Origin: DATBHM01 sp963772375
GTDB taxonomy: Bacteria > Actinomycetota > UBA4738 > JACQTL01
Length of the DNA: 64,000 nucleotides
NCBI GenBank assembly: GCA_963772375.1
Contig: CAVYXG010000001.1
Span: forward strand, 620,001 to 684,000
Reading direction: 5' to 3'
Position 1 is the first letter of the stretch, and the number at the start of each line of letters is the position of its first letter. Positions 42,884 to 54,987 of the stretch are shown here, one piece after another. The notes under the pieces are model-generated. The model made no database searches, was not told the DNA's origin, and saw nothing but the letters and a program-made list of their open reading frames with translations. Both the position numbers and the translations under genes were made by a program.

Positions 42884-43537
42884 TCAGTTGCCACCGAACA
42901 GACGGTAGGCCAGGTACGCGAACGTCTCGCGCGCATAGCCTGACAGGCGGGTGCCGGACGACCTCGCCGCCGAGTGCTGGGCGGCCGACGCGTACGGGGT
43001 GATGCCGAGGTCGCCGGCCATGCGCTTGATCCGCAGGTTGTGCCAGGGGTCCGACACGAGGAATGCCGTCCGCATGTGGTGCTCGCCCATGTAGTCGACG
43101 GCGGCCCGGAGACTCTCGTACGTGCTGTTGCCCTGGGGTTCGGCCACGATCGCGCCGGCCGGCACCCCCTTGCCGATCAGGTAGTCGCGCCCCGAAGCCG
43201 CCTCTGTGGTGCGGTCCCCCGGCTCGTTGGCGCCCAGCGTGATGATCAGTGGGGCGCGGTGCTGGTCGTACAGCACCTTGGCCTGGTCCAGCCGGTCGGC
43301 GAACACCGGCGAGGGCCGCCCGTTGTACTGCGCCGCGCCGAGCACCACGATCGCGTCGGTGTGATCGATCCGGCGGGCGTCATCGGAATGTGCAGCGTTC
43401 CACACGGCGATCGCGGAGGCCAGGACCGTCCCCACCACGACGAGGACCAGGAACCCGACGGCCGAGAGGACCGGATGGCGGCGCACGAAACCCACGCCGC
43501 GCGAGGGTAGCAGCGGCCTCCTGTTTCCGGGGTCCAT
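42884..43537 (-). CDS. YdcF/ElyC-type DUF218 membrane protein
   Basis: About 217 residues: one N-terminal helix (HPVLSAVGFLVLVVVGTVLA), then the DUF218 domain with TDAIVVLGAAQYNGRPSPVF, PLIITLGANEPGDRTTEA and NSTYESLRAAVDYM, then LVSDPWHNLRIKRMAGDLGI. Family members are linked to envelope homeostasis. The start is uncertain: ATG 43537 gives a compact protein, while an in-frame ATG at 43618 would add a Pro/Gly-rich leader. Its stop lies four bases from the cupredoxin stop (convergent). Confidence 0.8.
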   Translation of the reverse strand: MDPGNRRPLLPSRGVGFVRRHPVLSAVGFLVLVVVGTVLASAIAVWNAAHSDDARRIDHTDAIVVLGAAQYNGRPSPVFADRLDQAKVLYDQHRAPLIITLGANEPGDRTTEAASGRDYLIGKGVPAGAIVAEPQGNSTYESLRAAVDYMGEHHMRTAFLVSDPWHNLRIKRMAGDLGITPYASAAQHSAARSSGTRLSGYARETFAYLAYRLFGGN

Positions 43538-43708
43538 ATGCTCGCCGGCGCCATCGAGCGGACGTTCGCCATCCGCTCCTCGAACTGGTGGCGGCGGCGG
43601 TTCGCCATGGCTGGGCATGAGCCGCAAGCGCTCCGGGGGCACGCCCACCGACGACTCGCTGCAGGTGCGGCTCGGCACCCACAAGCGCGCAGCGGGGTCG
43701 CCGAGCCG

Positions 43709-46441
<2,733 letters not shown>

Positions 46442-46602
46442 GGCGTGGCCTCCCGCCCGCTGGGTTCGCAGTCGACGTCCAGTGTATTGAGGCCCGCACG
46501 CGCAGTCAGACCCGGGGTCGAACGTCCCCGGTTCGGCGGGCCGGGTCGGCCGGGTTCGCCGCGACTCGTCGCCGGTGCCCGTGTTCGGCCCGCACCACCG
46601 TG

Positions 46603-46620
46603 CCGGGCGGCGCCGCCCGG
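46603..46620 (-). terminator. Palindromic hairpin in the gap downstream of the DUF4038-type gene
   Basis: CCGGGCG (46603-46609) pairs with CGCCCGG (46614-46620) around GCGC, an 18-base perfect palindrome. It is about 90 bases past the minus-strand stop at 46712 and about 160 before the ppdK start. The rest of the 46442-46711 gap shows no gene. Confidence 0.35.
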
Positions 46621-46711
46621 ACGTCGAGGAGTGGCCCAGAACTCGTCCGGGCAGGCCCTGGTGGCGTCGGGCAAGGTGATCGACTGATTCCCCAACGACC
46701 CGGCGACGGGC

Positions 46712-49072
46712 TCAGCCGCGGAGTTGCCTGCCCGGTCGGGCGGGCGCGAAGACCGCGACCTGCAGGAGCCACGTTCCGCCGCTGAGGATGGCCGAGGCGT
46801 GGTGCGGGCCCGAAGGAACGCCGGTGGCGTCCTCCACGATGTCCCCGTCCGGAAACGTGACGATGCGCTCGGAGAACCCCGCCCCCGGCGCGGTGAACGA
46901 TGCGCCGGTCATGCCGGCCGCGAACAGCAGCTCCCGGCGGCCGGAGACCGCGACGTCCGGCGTCGTCGCGGTCGCTCCCACGCCGGTGGCGGACGCTCCG
47001 GTCAGGAACGGCGTCGCTCCCCGGACCCCTCGGTACTCCGTGACCCGGAGGTCGACGAACGCCGCCGGCCGGTCGAACGTCACGGTCACGCGGTTCGATC
47101 CGGCGCGCGCGGCGACGACGTCGTGCGCGGCGTAGATGGCCTGGCTGAGTCCGTTCCCACGGAACACGGGCATCGCCCGGTGGTACGTGTTGCCCGCGGC
47201 GTCCCGCACCGAGGTGACCCTCGCCGCCGCGTCGTTCCAGCCGATGGCGACGATGTTCGCATCGCCGGGGTGCTCGGGCTGGGCGTAGGTCGCGCCGACG
47301 GTCGTCCGCGGCGACTGGGGGACGGCGGTCGCCCCCTGCACGAAGGACGGCGCCGGGGCGACGGTTCGGACCTCGAGTGGGGTCGATCGGGCGGAGACGT
47401 TCCCGGCGCCGTCGAACGCCGCCACCCGGTACGCGTACGTCGTGTTCGGCGCCAGCCGGGTGTCGGTGAACGACGTCGTCCCCGCGAGGCCGACGAACCG
47501 CCCGTTCCGGAACACCCGGTAACCGCCGACCGCGACGTCGTCCGTCGAGGCACGCCACCGGACCGTCGCTCGCGTGTCGGCGACGCCCGTCGCCCGGAGC
47601 GCGGTGGGGACCGTCGGCGCGCGCGTGTCGGGCGGCACGCTCGGCGCCTTCAGCACCAGCACCCAGTCGCCGTCGCCGGCGTCGTTCGACCCGGGCGGCG
47701 TGAGGCTCCTGCTCCCGTGGTCCGGGAACGGCGACCCCGCGACCGGCGTCGACGAGCCGTCTGTCGGGTCGTACCAGGACGCCGAGACCGCCCCACCCAT
47801 CCCGGCCATGTCGACGGTGACGGTTCGGACCGTGGGCAGGTAGGCCATCGCGAGCGAGCCGTTCGGCGTCCGGGCCGCCGTCACGTAGTCGCTGTCGCCG
47901 AGCGCGCCCACGTCGGCGAACGTCCCGTACCCGGCCGTGACGAGCGTGTGGCCCTGGTCCGGGATCAGCTCCCACCACTGCCGGCCGGCGAACAGCTCGA
48001 TCACGTGGGCCATCTCGGCCGAACCCGTCGTGTCGAGGTGGTGCTGCCAACCGCCGGAGAACGGCCACGTGTAGTGGTTCCCGTAGAACTGCCCGGCCGC
48101 GCCGGAGAGCAGGCTCCAGTACTCCTGGCGGCGGAGGATCTCCGGGGTCCCCTCGTCGGCGGCGTTGTGTTCGAACTCGTAGTTGGCCTCGACCAGGAAC
48201 GTGGGCCGCCGGGCAGGGCGGTCGTAGTCGGTCAGCACCTGGGCGTAGGTGGGGTAGTAGGAGTACGACGCGTTGAGGTCGACGATCTGCGACCACCTCG
48301 CGTCGTCGAGCGAACCGCTCACCGGGTAGTCCAGCTCGAGCGTGTGGATGTGGCGGTGGTCGGTCTCGCGGATGCCCCGGGCGACCGCGCGGACCACCGC
48401 GTCGTCGGCCGGGTCCTGCCACGACTGGAAGTCGTTCCCGCTCATCCACACGATGTTGTCGAAGCTCCGGTACCGGGTCCCCAGGTACCGGCCGTACTGC
48501 AGCGACTTGGCGACGCCGTTCGCCTTCAGGACCGAGAGGAAGCTCCCGGTCTCTGCCGGGTCGAGGAACACCACGATGCCGTGCGCCGCGGCCAGCCGGA
48601 GCATCCGGTCGACGCGCCTGAAGTACCTGGGGTTTGGCGTGGCCAGGTCGCGGGGCGTGGTGAACGGCACCATGCCGTCGTACGTGCTGCCGTCGGGCCG
48701 CCCGCCCGTGTAGGTGGAGCACAGCAGGTTGATCCAGGCGGCGTTGAACCCGGCGGCCCGCCGGTCGGCGAAGAAGCCGTCCGCCTGGTGCGGCGAGAGG
48801 TTGACCATCAGCGCCTGCGGCGAGTCGCCGGTGAGGAGCACGGGAACGCCGTGCCCGTCGACCAGGTACCGCCCGGTGGGCCCGACCTTCAGCGGGTACG
48901 CGGGTGTGGTCATCCGCAGCTCCGCACGTTGGTGCCGTTGCGCGGCGACGCCGGAGCCCGCCCCGAACACGACCAACATCGCAGCGAGGACGATCGAAGC
49001 CGCGACGTGCCCCCGTCCGGATCGCGTGCGCAACAGCACCTCCCGCAGCCCTCGTCCGCTCGTCCGACCCAC
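46712..49072 (-). CDS. Secreted DUF4038-type (apiosidase-like) protein with fibronectin III domain
   Basis: The protein is up to 786 residues. It has a signal peptide (VAASIVLAAMLVVFGAGSG) and a TIM-barrel DUF4038-like domain (PLKVGPTGRYLVDGHGVPVL, ADRRAAGFNAAWINLLCSTY, DNIVWMSGNDFQSW, VEANYEFEHN). A small beta domain (VSASWYDPTDGSSTPVAGSP) follows, then a fibronectin type III repeat (PTVPTALRATGVADTRATVR, about 500-585) and a C-terminal beta-sandwich (about 595-780). Family members are putative glycoside hydrolases; substrate unknown. The outer GTG start is given; GTG 49039 is an alternative. Divergent from the FG-GAP gene. Confidence 0.78.
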   Translation of the reverse strand: MGRTSGRGLREVLLRTRSGRGHVAASIVLAAMLVVFGAGSGVAAQRHQRAELRMTTPAYPLKVGPTGRYLVDGHGVPVLLTGDSPQALMVNLSPHQADGFFADRRAAGFNAAWINLLCSTYTGGRPDGSTYDGMVPFTTPRDLATPNPRYFRRVDRMLRLAAAHGIVVFLDPAETGSFLSVLKANGVAKSLQYGRYLGTRYRSFDNIVWMSGNDFQSWQDPADDAVVRAVARGIRETDHRHIHTLELDYPVSGSLDDARWSQIVDLNASYSYYPTYAQVLTDYDRPARRPTFLVEANYEFEHNAADEGTPEILRRQEYWSLLSGAAGQFYGNHYTWPFSGGWQHHLDTTGSAEMAHVIELFAGRQWWELIPDQGHTLVTAGYGTFADVGALGDSDYVTAARTPNGSLAMAYLPTVRTVTVDMAGMGGAVSASWYDPTDGSSTPVAGSPFPDHGSRSLTPPGSNDAGDGDWVLVLKAPSVPPDTRAPTVPTALRATGVADTRATVRWRASTDDVAVGGYRVFRNGRFVGLAGTTSFTDTRLAPNTTYAYRVAAFDGAGNVSARSTPLEVRTVAPAPSFVQGATAVPQSPRTTVGATYAQPEHPGDANIVAIGWNDAAARVTSVRDAAGNTYHRAMPVFRGNGLSQAIYAAHDVVAARAGSNRVTVTFDRPAAFVDLRVTEYRGVRGATPFLTGASATGVGATATTPDVAVSGRRELLFAAGMTGASFTAPGAGFSERIVTFPDGDIVEDATGVPSGPHHASAILSGGTWLLQVAVFAPARPGRQLRG

Positions 49073-49200
49073 CGGGAGGTGGCTGGGCTCGCGGCTCCGA
49101 ACAGTATCGGCAGTGGCGGTGGACCCTTGCAGCCACCACGCGACGCGACGCGGGCCGAGGTGGGGGTACCCTCGGGTCTTCGGGGAAGTAGGAGGCGATC

Positions 49201-50787
49201 ATGCGGACGCACGGACGCCGGGTGTTCGGAGCTGTGGCGATGTTCGCCGGAATCGCGGTGGCGGGTGGAATCCTCGCGCCGGCCGCGTCCGCGGCGAGCC
49301 GGGCGGAGCGTGCGACGCCGGCCAAGCGCGCGGACTTCAACGGCGACGGGTTCGCGGACCTGGCCGTCGGGGCCCCGAACTTCGGAGGGGGCGTCGGCGG
49401 CGTCACGATCGGCTTCGGCTCCCCGCACGGGATCACGGCGAACGGGATGGACACGCTGTCGCCCCAGACCGGTGGCCCGAATCAGGCCTTCGGGACCTCG
49501 CTCGCCAGCGCGGACTTCAATCGCGACGGGTTCGCCGACCTCGCCGTCGGCATCCCGGGCAAAACCGTGCACGGCCAGGCTTCGGCCGGCCAGGTGGCGG
49601 TGCTGTTCGGGTCCGACCTCGGCGTCCGTTCAGACAACCCGCGGCTGTTCACCGAGAACACGCCCGGGATCCCGGGAACACCGGACGCGTTCGAGTTCTT
49701 CGGCGCCACGCTCGCGGCGGGAGATTTCGACCGAGACGGACGTCCCGACCTGGCCGTCGGGGTCCCGTTCGAGGAGGTGGACGGGCAGGCGGGCGCCGGC
49801 TCGGTCATCGTGCTGCACGGAACTCCGGGCGGGCCCGCCGGCGCCGGAGCTGCTCTGTTCACCCTCGACACGCCGGGCATCCGCGGGGATCCCCACCCCT
49901 CGGCGGGCTTCGGGTTCAGCGTGGCGTCCGGGAACCTCGGCAAGGGTCCCGGGGCCGACCTCGCGATCGGCGCCTCTTCCGACCATGCGGGCTCGCCCCA
50001 GCCGTCCGGCTCGGTGACCGTCATGTTCGGCGGGCCGGACGGCCTGCACGGGAGCGGGAGCCAGCGGTGGACGGCGACGTCGGCCGGCCAGAGCGGCGGC
50101 TCGAAGCCGAACCAGGGGTTCGGCTGGTCGGTCGCCATCGGGAACCTCGGGCGCTCAGCGGACAACGACCTCGTGATCGGGTCGGTGGGCGCATCGGTCG
50201 GGGGCGCGACAGCAGCCGGCGCGGTGTTCGTGCTGTACGGAACGACGAACGGCCCGACGTCCCAGGGAGCCGATCGCCTCACCCAGGCCACCCCGGGCGT
50301 CCCGACCGGTCCAGAGCAGTCCGCCCTGTTCGGGAACGCGCTCGGCATCCAGGACTTCGACGGGGACGACCGCGCCGACCTTGCGGTCTCGGCGCCCGGT
50401 CAGTCGTCACAGCCAGGCGCGGACGACGACGCGGGCGCGGTCTTCTTCTTCCCCGGCGGGCCGAACGGCGTGCGGCCCGGCAGATCGGGGGTCCTGACGG
50501 GCGTCGACCTCACGGGGCAGTCCGTCGACACCGACCTCCGGGCGGGGGCCGCCCTCTCCACCGGGCAGTTCGGCCGGGGAACGACGGCCGACCTGGTGAT
50601 CGGGATCCCGAACCTCACGGCCGGCGGCAACGACTTCGCCGGCGGCGTCGCGGTGGTGTTCGGGGGAACCGGAGGGCCGAGCCCCCATTTCCAGGTGGTC
50701 GACGGCGACACCTTCACGGAGTTCCCGCACGATCCCGGCACCGAGGCCGGGCAGGCGCTCGTGGCATCGCCCCGTCCGTCGGACTGA
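49201..50787 (+). CDS. Secreted FG-GAP (integrin alpha-like) repeat protein
   Basis: The 528-residue protein has a signal peptide ending at AASAAS. At least seven FG-GAP repeats of 60-70 residues follow, recognisable by D-[FN]-[ND]-x-D-G-[FRD]-[AP]-D-L-A-V (for example DFNGDGFADLAVGAPN, DFNRDGFADLAVGIPG, DFDRDGRPDLAVGVPF, DFDGDDRADLAVSAPG). They form a beta-propeller with calcium loops (DxDxDG). Some repeats have GNLG in place of the DFD loop (GNLGKGPGADLAIGA), so calcium sites are not all kept. Probably a surface or extracellular binding protein. GTAGGAGG precedes the ATG. Confidence 0.88.
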   Translation: MRTHGRRVFGAVAMFAGIAVAGGILAPAASAASRAERATPAKRADFNGDGFADLAVGAPNFGGGVGGVTIGFGSPHGITANGMDTLSPQTGGPNQAFGTSLASADFNRDGFADLAVGIPGKTVHGQASAGQVAVLFGSDLGVRSDNPRLFTENTPGIPGTPDAFEFFGATLAAGDFDRDGRPDLAVGVPFEEVDGQAGAGSVIVLHGTPGGPAGAGAALFTLDTPGIRGDPHPSAGFGFSVASGNLGKGPGADLAIGASSDHAGSPQPSGSVTVMFGGPDGLHGSGSQRWTATSAGQSGGSKPNQGFGWSVAIGNLGRSADNDLVIGSVGASVGGATAAGAVFVLYGTTNGPTSQGADRLTQATPGVPTGPEQSALFGNALGIQDFDGDDRADLAVSAPGQSSQPGADDDAGAVFFFPGGPNGVRPGRSGVLTGVDLTGQSVDTDLRAGAALSTGQFGRGTTADLVIGIPNLTAGGNDFAGGVAVVFGGTGGPSPHFQVVDGDTFTEFPHDPGTEAGQALVASPRPSD

Positions 50788-50863
50788 ACCGACCGGACCG
50801 GATCGTCGGCCCACCCTCCGGCCGGGCTGCGCCCTCGTGGCGGGTTGTCTAGGCTTCGGCGGA

Positions 50864-51565
50864 ATGGGCGTCACCCGCGAGTACCACACGGACTGGAGCC
50901 CCGCGCTCGGCCGCGACATGGAGCTGCTGCGGTTCGGGGACGCAGGACTCCCGCTGCTGGTGTTCCCGACGTCGATGGGGCGGTTCTACCAGTGGGAGGA
51001 CTTCGGGCTGGTCGCCGGGCTCGAGGACAAGATGGCGGACGGCCACATCCAGCTGTGGTGCGTCGACAGCGTGGACGGCGAGTCCTGGTACGCGAACGAC
51101 CGACCGCCCGCCGAGCGCGTCCGCCGCCACCTCGCGTACGAGCGGTACCTGGTCGACGAGCTCATCCCGGCCATGCCCCAGACCCCGGTCGCGACCGGGA
51201 CGTCGTTCGGGGCGTTCCATGCGCTGCTGCTCGCGCTCCGCCGGCCCTGGCACGTGCAGGGGTTCGTCGCGTTGTCGGGCGCCTACGACACCGAGCACTG
51301 GCTCGGCGGCCACCACGACGAGGAGACGTACTTCACCAACCCGCTGGCGTTCCTGCCCGGCCTCCACGACGAGCGCTATCTGCGGCCGGTTCGGTCGTTC
51401 GTCAAGAAGGTCGTCGCGACCGGAGAGGACGACGCCAACGCCGCCGAGTCGATCCTCGTCGGCGACCTGCTGAAGGAGAAGTACGTCGACGTCACCCTTG
51501 AGGTGTGGGACGGCTGGGCGCACGACTGGCCCTACTGGAAGGACATGATTCGGCGCTATGTCTGA
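50864..51565 (+). CDS. Esterase-family alpha/beta hydrolase (COG4947 type)
   Basis: The 233-residue protein begins MGVTREYHTDWSPALGRDME, continues PLLVFPTSMGRFYQWEDFGL and LWCVDSVDGESWYANDRPPA, and has the nucleophile elbow VATGTSFGAFHALL (G-T-S-F-G). A late His (GWAHDWPYW) is the likely triad base. The type is the cytoplasmic esterases annotated COG4947. The ATG is 13 bases after TAGGCT, suggesting a very short leader. It heads a four-gene operon whose next ORF begins eight bases inside it, so it may hydrolyse or transfer an ester or amide in the same pathway. Confidence 0.85.
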   Translation: MGVTREYHTDWSPALGRDMELLRFGDAGLPLLVFPTSMGRFYQWEDFGLVAGLEDKMADGHIQLWCVDSVDGESWYANDRPPAERVRRHLAYERYLVDELIPAMPQTPVATGTSFGAFHALLLALRRPWHVQGFVALSGAYDTEHWLGGHHDEETYFTNPLAFLPGLHDERYLRPVRSFVKKVVATGEDDANAAESILVGDLLKEKYVDVTLEVWDGWAHDWPYWKDMIRRYV

Positions 51566-52520
51566 TCGCGAACGCGTGGTGGGATTGCTCGTCGGCCGGG
51601 AGAACACGTTCCCGCAGCCGTTCATCGACACCGTGAACGAACGCGGCGCGTCGCACGGCGTCCGGGCCGAGATGGCCGTCCTCGGCGGCGCGCGGGAGGA
51701 GGAGGAACCACGCTACGCCGTCATCGTCGACCGCATCTCGCACGAGGTCCCCTACTTCCGCGCCCACCTCAAGTCCGCCGCCCTCATGGGGACCGTCGTC
51801 GTGAACGACCCGTTCTGGTGGGAGGCCGACGAGAAGTTCTTCGAGTGCACGCTGGCACGCAAGCTCGGCGTGGCCGTGCCGAGGACGGTCGTTCTGCCCA
51901 ACAAGGACTACGTCTCCGACATCGACCCGACGGTGTCGCTCCGCAACCTCCAGTACCCGTTGGACTGGGCGTCGATCGTCGGCTACACCGGGCTGCCGGC
52001 CGTGTTGAAGCCGAACACCGGCGGCGGATGGAGGGACGTCTCCATCGTGCACTCGCTCGAGGAACTGTGGCGCGCGTACGACGCCAGCGGGCAGAAGACG
52101 ATGATCCTGCAGGAGTTCATCGACTGGGAGGACTACTCCCGATGCATCTGCATCGGCCGGAAGGACATCCTCCCGATCCGGTACGACCCCCGGCGGGAGT
52201 TCTCCGAGCGGTACCGGATCGACGAGCCGCTCCCCGACTGGCTGCACGAGCAATCGGTCGAGCAGGCCCGCATCCTCGTCGACGCGCTGGGGTACGACAT
52301 GGACACGGTCGAGTTCGCGGTCCGCGACGGCGTCCTGTACGCGATCGACTTCCTGAACCCGGCGCCGGACTTCGACGACTTCTCGATCAAGGAGGCGAAC
52401 TTCGCCTGGGTGCTCGAGCGGATGAGCGACCTGGTGATCTCGTACGCGCTGGGGGAGGCCGAGCCGCCGTGGCGCGGGGAGCAGCGATGGTGGCGGTACA
52501 CCGGGACGCCGGGCGGGTAG
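51558..52520 (+). CDS. ATP-grasp ligase (RimK-like)
   Basis: The 320-residue protein has an N-terminal pre-ATP-grasp domain (VVGLLVGRENTFPQPFIDTV) and an ATP-grasp fold. The ATP-binding Lys region is YTGLPAVLKPNTGGGWRDVS, the hinge is MILQEFIDWEDYSRCICIG, and the metal-binding C-terminal part is VEFAVRDGVLYAIDFLNPAP. Such enzymes join a carboxylate to an amine through an acyl phosphate. The ATG overlaps the esterase by eight bases. No peptide or cofactor substrate can be deduced from the residues visible. Confidence 0.85.
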   Translation: MSDRERVVGLLVGRENTFPQPFIDTVNERGASHGVRAEMAVLGGAREEEEPRYAVIVDRISHEVPYFRAHLKSAALMGTVVVNDPFWWEADEKFFECTLARKLGVAVPRTVVLPNKDYVSDIDPTVSLRNLQYPLDWASIVGYTGLPAVLKPNTGGGWRDVSIVHSLEELWRAYDASGQKTMILQEFIDWEDYSRCICIGRKDILPIRYDPRREFSERYRIDEPLPDWLHEQSVEQARILVDALGYDMDTVEFAVRDGVLYAIDFLNPAPDFDDFSIKEANFAWVLERMSDLVISYALGEAEPPWRGEQRWWRYTGTPGG

Positions 52521-53872
52521 TCGCGTCCGGCGGGGACCCGGTCGCCTCGTACCACGACCTGCTGTTCTCCGGCGGGCTGGCCGACGAGAGCGCCGAACGC
52601 CTCCGCGTCGGCCAGGAGTCCCGGTCGCTGGTGTTCGGGCACCGGCCGCTCTGCATCGCGCTCCGTCCGCAGCTGATGGCCCGGGCCCGGTACGACGCGG
52701 CGTGCGCGGCGGCGCTCGGGGTCGAACGTGCCCTGTCCCGGCTCGAACGGGCGCTCCTCGCCGACGCGGACCTCCGCGGCGAGCTCGACCTCGAGCCGGA
52801 GGAGGAACGCCTCGCCCTCGCGGACCCCGGCTCCCGGCGGTCGTCGCCCTCGATCCGCATCGACGGGTTCTTCACCGACGAGCTGCGGTTCGTGGAGAAC
52901 AACGCCGAGTCGCCGGCCGGCATGGCCTACTCGGACACGTTGACGGAGGTGTTCGAGGAGCTGCCCGTCGTGCGGGCGATGCGCAAGCGGTTCCGGATGC
53001 GGTCGCTGCCGGTCGCCCGCCGTCAGATCGGGTCGATGATGCGGGCCTTCCGGCAGTGGGCGGCCGGTCGCTCGGAGCGTCCGGCGCTGGCCATCGTGGA
53101 CTGGACGGGCGTCCCGACCTTGAGCGAGTTCGAGATGTTCCGGGAGCGGTTCGAACGCGAGGGCGTCCGGACGGTCATCTGCGACCCGGCCGAGCTCGAG
53201 TACCGCCGGGGGCGCCTCCGCGCGGCCGGCCGCTCGGTCAACCTCGTCTACCGCCGTGTGCTGACCACGGAGCTGCTCGGCCGGCAGGACGTGGCCGGCG
53301 CGCTGACGACCGCCTACCTCGACGGCGAGGTGTGCGTCGTGAACAGCTTCCGGGCCAAGCTGCTGCACAAGAAGATGAGCCTGGCCCTGCTCTCGGACGA
53401 CCGGTACGCGTCGCTCTACACGCGCGACGACCTCGCGGCCGTCGCGCGGCACGTCCCGTGGACCCGGAAGGTCCGCGACGGCGCCACCACGCACGGTGGC
53501 CGGCGGGTCCGCGACCTGACCGCGTTCGTGCTCGCCAACCGGGAGCGCATGGTGCTGAAGCCGAACGACGAGTACGGCGGCAAGGGCGTCGTGCTGGGCT
53601 GGACGGTCGACGACCACGAATGGGAGCAGTCCCTCCACGTGGCCCTGTCGCAGTCCTACGTCGTGCAGGAGGCGGTCGACGTGCCCAAGGAGCAGTTCCC
53701 CGTGGCCGTCGACGGTGTGGAGATGCTCGACCTCTCCCTCGACGTCGACCCCTACGTGTTCGACGGGCGGCCGAGCGGCTGCCTCACCCGGCTGTCGTCG
53801 TCCGCCCTGCTGAACGTGACCGCTGGCGCCGGCAGCGTGGTGCCCACCTACGTCGTGGAGGGACCCAAGTGA
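52487..53872 (+). CDS. Circularly permuted ATP-grasp-like protein
   Basis: The 461-residue protein shows blocks reminiscent of circularly permuted (type 2) ATP-grasp and glutathionylspermidine-synthase-like proteins: IRIDGFFTDELRFVENNAES, then PALAIVDWTGVPTLSEFEMF. In the C-terminal half, RMVLKPNDEYGGKGVVLGW has the ATP-binding Lys and Gly-rich loop, and SQSYVVQEAVDVPKEQFPVA and LSLDVDPYVFDGRPSGCLTR follow. The start ATG overlaps the preceding ligase by 34 bases and its stop overlaps the next start, so translation of all four genes is coupled. Assigned by pattern; substrate unknown. Confidence 0.75.
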   Translation: MVAVHRDAGRVVASGGDPVASYHDLLFSGGLADESAERLRVGQESRSLVFGHRPLCIALRPQLMARARYDAACAAALGVERALSRLERALLADADLRGELDLEPEEERLALADPGSRRSSPSIRIDGFFTDELRFVENNAESPAGMAYSDTLTEVFEELPVVRAMRKRFRMRSLPVARRQIGSMMRAFRQWAAGRSERPALAIVDWTGVPTLSEFEMFRERFEREGVRTVICDPAELEYRRGRLRAAGRSVNLVYRRVLTTELLGRQDVAGALTTAYLDGEVCVVNSFRAKLLHKKMSLALLSDDRYASLYTRDDLAAVARHVPWTRKVRDGATTHGGRRVRDLTAFVLANRERMVLKPNDEYGGKGVVLGWTVDDHEWEQSLHVALSQSYVVQEAVDVPKEQFPVAVDGVEMLDLSLDVDPYVFDGRPSGCLTRLSSSALLNVTAGAGSVVPTYVVEGPK

Positions 53873-54978
53873 GCGCTGATCCCGGCTGGCTGACCATCGG
53901 CATCGAGGAGGAGTTCCAGATCGTCGACGCGCAGGGCGAGCTCCGCGCGCACATCGACGAGCTGCTCGAGGCCGCCACCCCGCTGATGGGCGAGACCGTG
54001 AAGGCGGAGTTCGTCCAGTCCTCGGTCGAGATCGGGACGAGGATCTGCGCGGACACCGCCGAGGCACGGCGGGAGGTGTACCGCGCGCGGGGGACGCTGG
54101 CCGACTTGCTGTCCGGCAACGATCTCCGCCTGGCCTCGGCGGGAACGCACCCGTTCTCGCACTGGCAGGACCAGCGGATCACCGAGGGCGAGCGCTACAA
54201 GATGCTCGAGGACGAGATGCAGTCCGTGATCCGCGAGCTGCTGATCTTCGGGTTGCACGTCCACGTCGGCATCCCCGACGACGACCTCCGCGTCGAGGTG
54301 ATGAACGAGGCCCGGTACTTCCTCCCCCATCTCCTCGCGCTGTCGACCTCGTCGCCGTTCTGGCTCGGGCAGAACACCGGGCTGAAGTCCTACCGCAGCG
54401 TCGTGTGGTCGCGGTTCCCGCGGACCGGCATCCCGCCGGAGTTCTCGTCGTTCGACGAGTTCGAGAACTACTGCCAGCTCCTGCTGAAGACCAACTCCAT
54501 CGAGGACGGCAAGAAGATCTGGTGGGACCTCCGGCCGCACCACCTGTACCCGACGCTCGAGTTCCGGGTGTGCGACGCGGCCACCCGGGTGGACGAGACC
54601 ATCTGCATCGCCGCGCTGATCCAGGCGGTGTGCGCCAAGCTGATCCGGCTGCGCCGGGACAACCTGGGGTTCCGGAAGTACCTGCCCAACCTCATCGCCG
54701 AGAACAAGTGGCGGGCCATGCGGCACGGCGTGGACGGGCGGCTGATCGACTTCGGCAAACAGGCGGAGGTGCCCATGCGCGACCTCGCGCTGGAGCTGCT
54801 CGAGTTCGTGGACGACGTGGTGGACGACCTGGGCTCGCGTTCGGACGTCGAGCACGTCCATACGATCCTGGCCGAGGGGACCTCCGCCGACCGCCAACTG
54901 CGCGTCTTCAGCGACACCGGCGACCTCCGTGCCGTGGTCGACCACGTGGCCGCGGAGACGGTCTCCGCCCCGGTCTGA
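53869..54978 (+). CDS. Carboxylate-amine ligase, GCS2/YbdK type
   Basis: The 369-residue protein opens WLTIGIEEEFQIVDAQGELR, the glutamate-cysteine ligase type 2 signature (IGxEEE metal site). It also has FVQSSVEIGTRICADTAEAR, LLIFGLHVHVGIPDDD and WWDLRPHHLYPTLEFRVCDA. This superfamily makes gamma-glutamyl or other amide bonds using ATP. Since an ATP-grasp and a permuted ATP-grasp precede it, the cluster has up to three amide-forming enzymes. GTG overlaps the upstream stop (GTGA). Confidence 0.9.
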   Translation: MSADPGWLTIGIEEEFQIVDAQGELRAHIDELLEAATPLMGETVKAEFVQSSVEIGTRICADTAEARREVYRARGTLADLLSGNDLRLASAGTHPFSHWQDQRITEGERYKMLEDEMQSVIRELLIFGLHVHVGIPDDDLRVEVMNEARYFLPHLLALSTSSPFWLGQNTGLKSYRSVVWSRFPRTGIPPEFSSFDEFENYCQLLLKTNSIEDGKKIWWDLRPHHLYPTLEFRVCDAATRVDETICIAALIQAVCAKLIRLRRDNLGFRKYLPNLIAENKWRAMRHGVDGRLIDFGKQAEVPMRDLALELLEFVDDVVDDLGSRSDVEHVHTILAEGTSADRQLRVFSDTGDLRAVVDHVAAETVSAPV

Positions 54979-54987
54979 CGGTCGGCA

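Noticed and set aside
46724..50017. A 1097-codon plus-strand frame across the DUF4038-type gene and into the FG-GAP gene
   Set aside because: Antisense and out-of-frame shadow of two well-supported genes.
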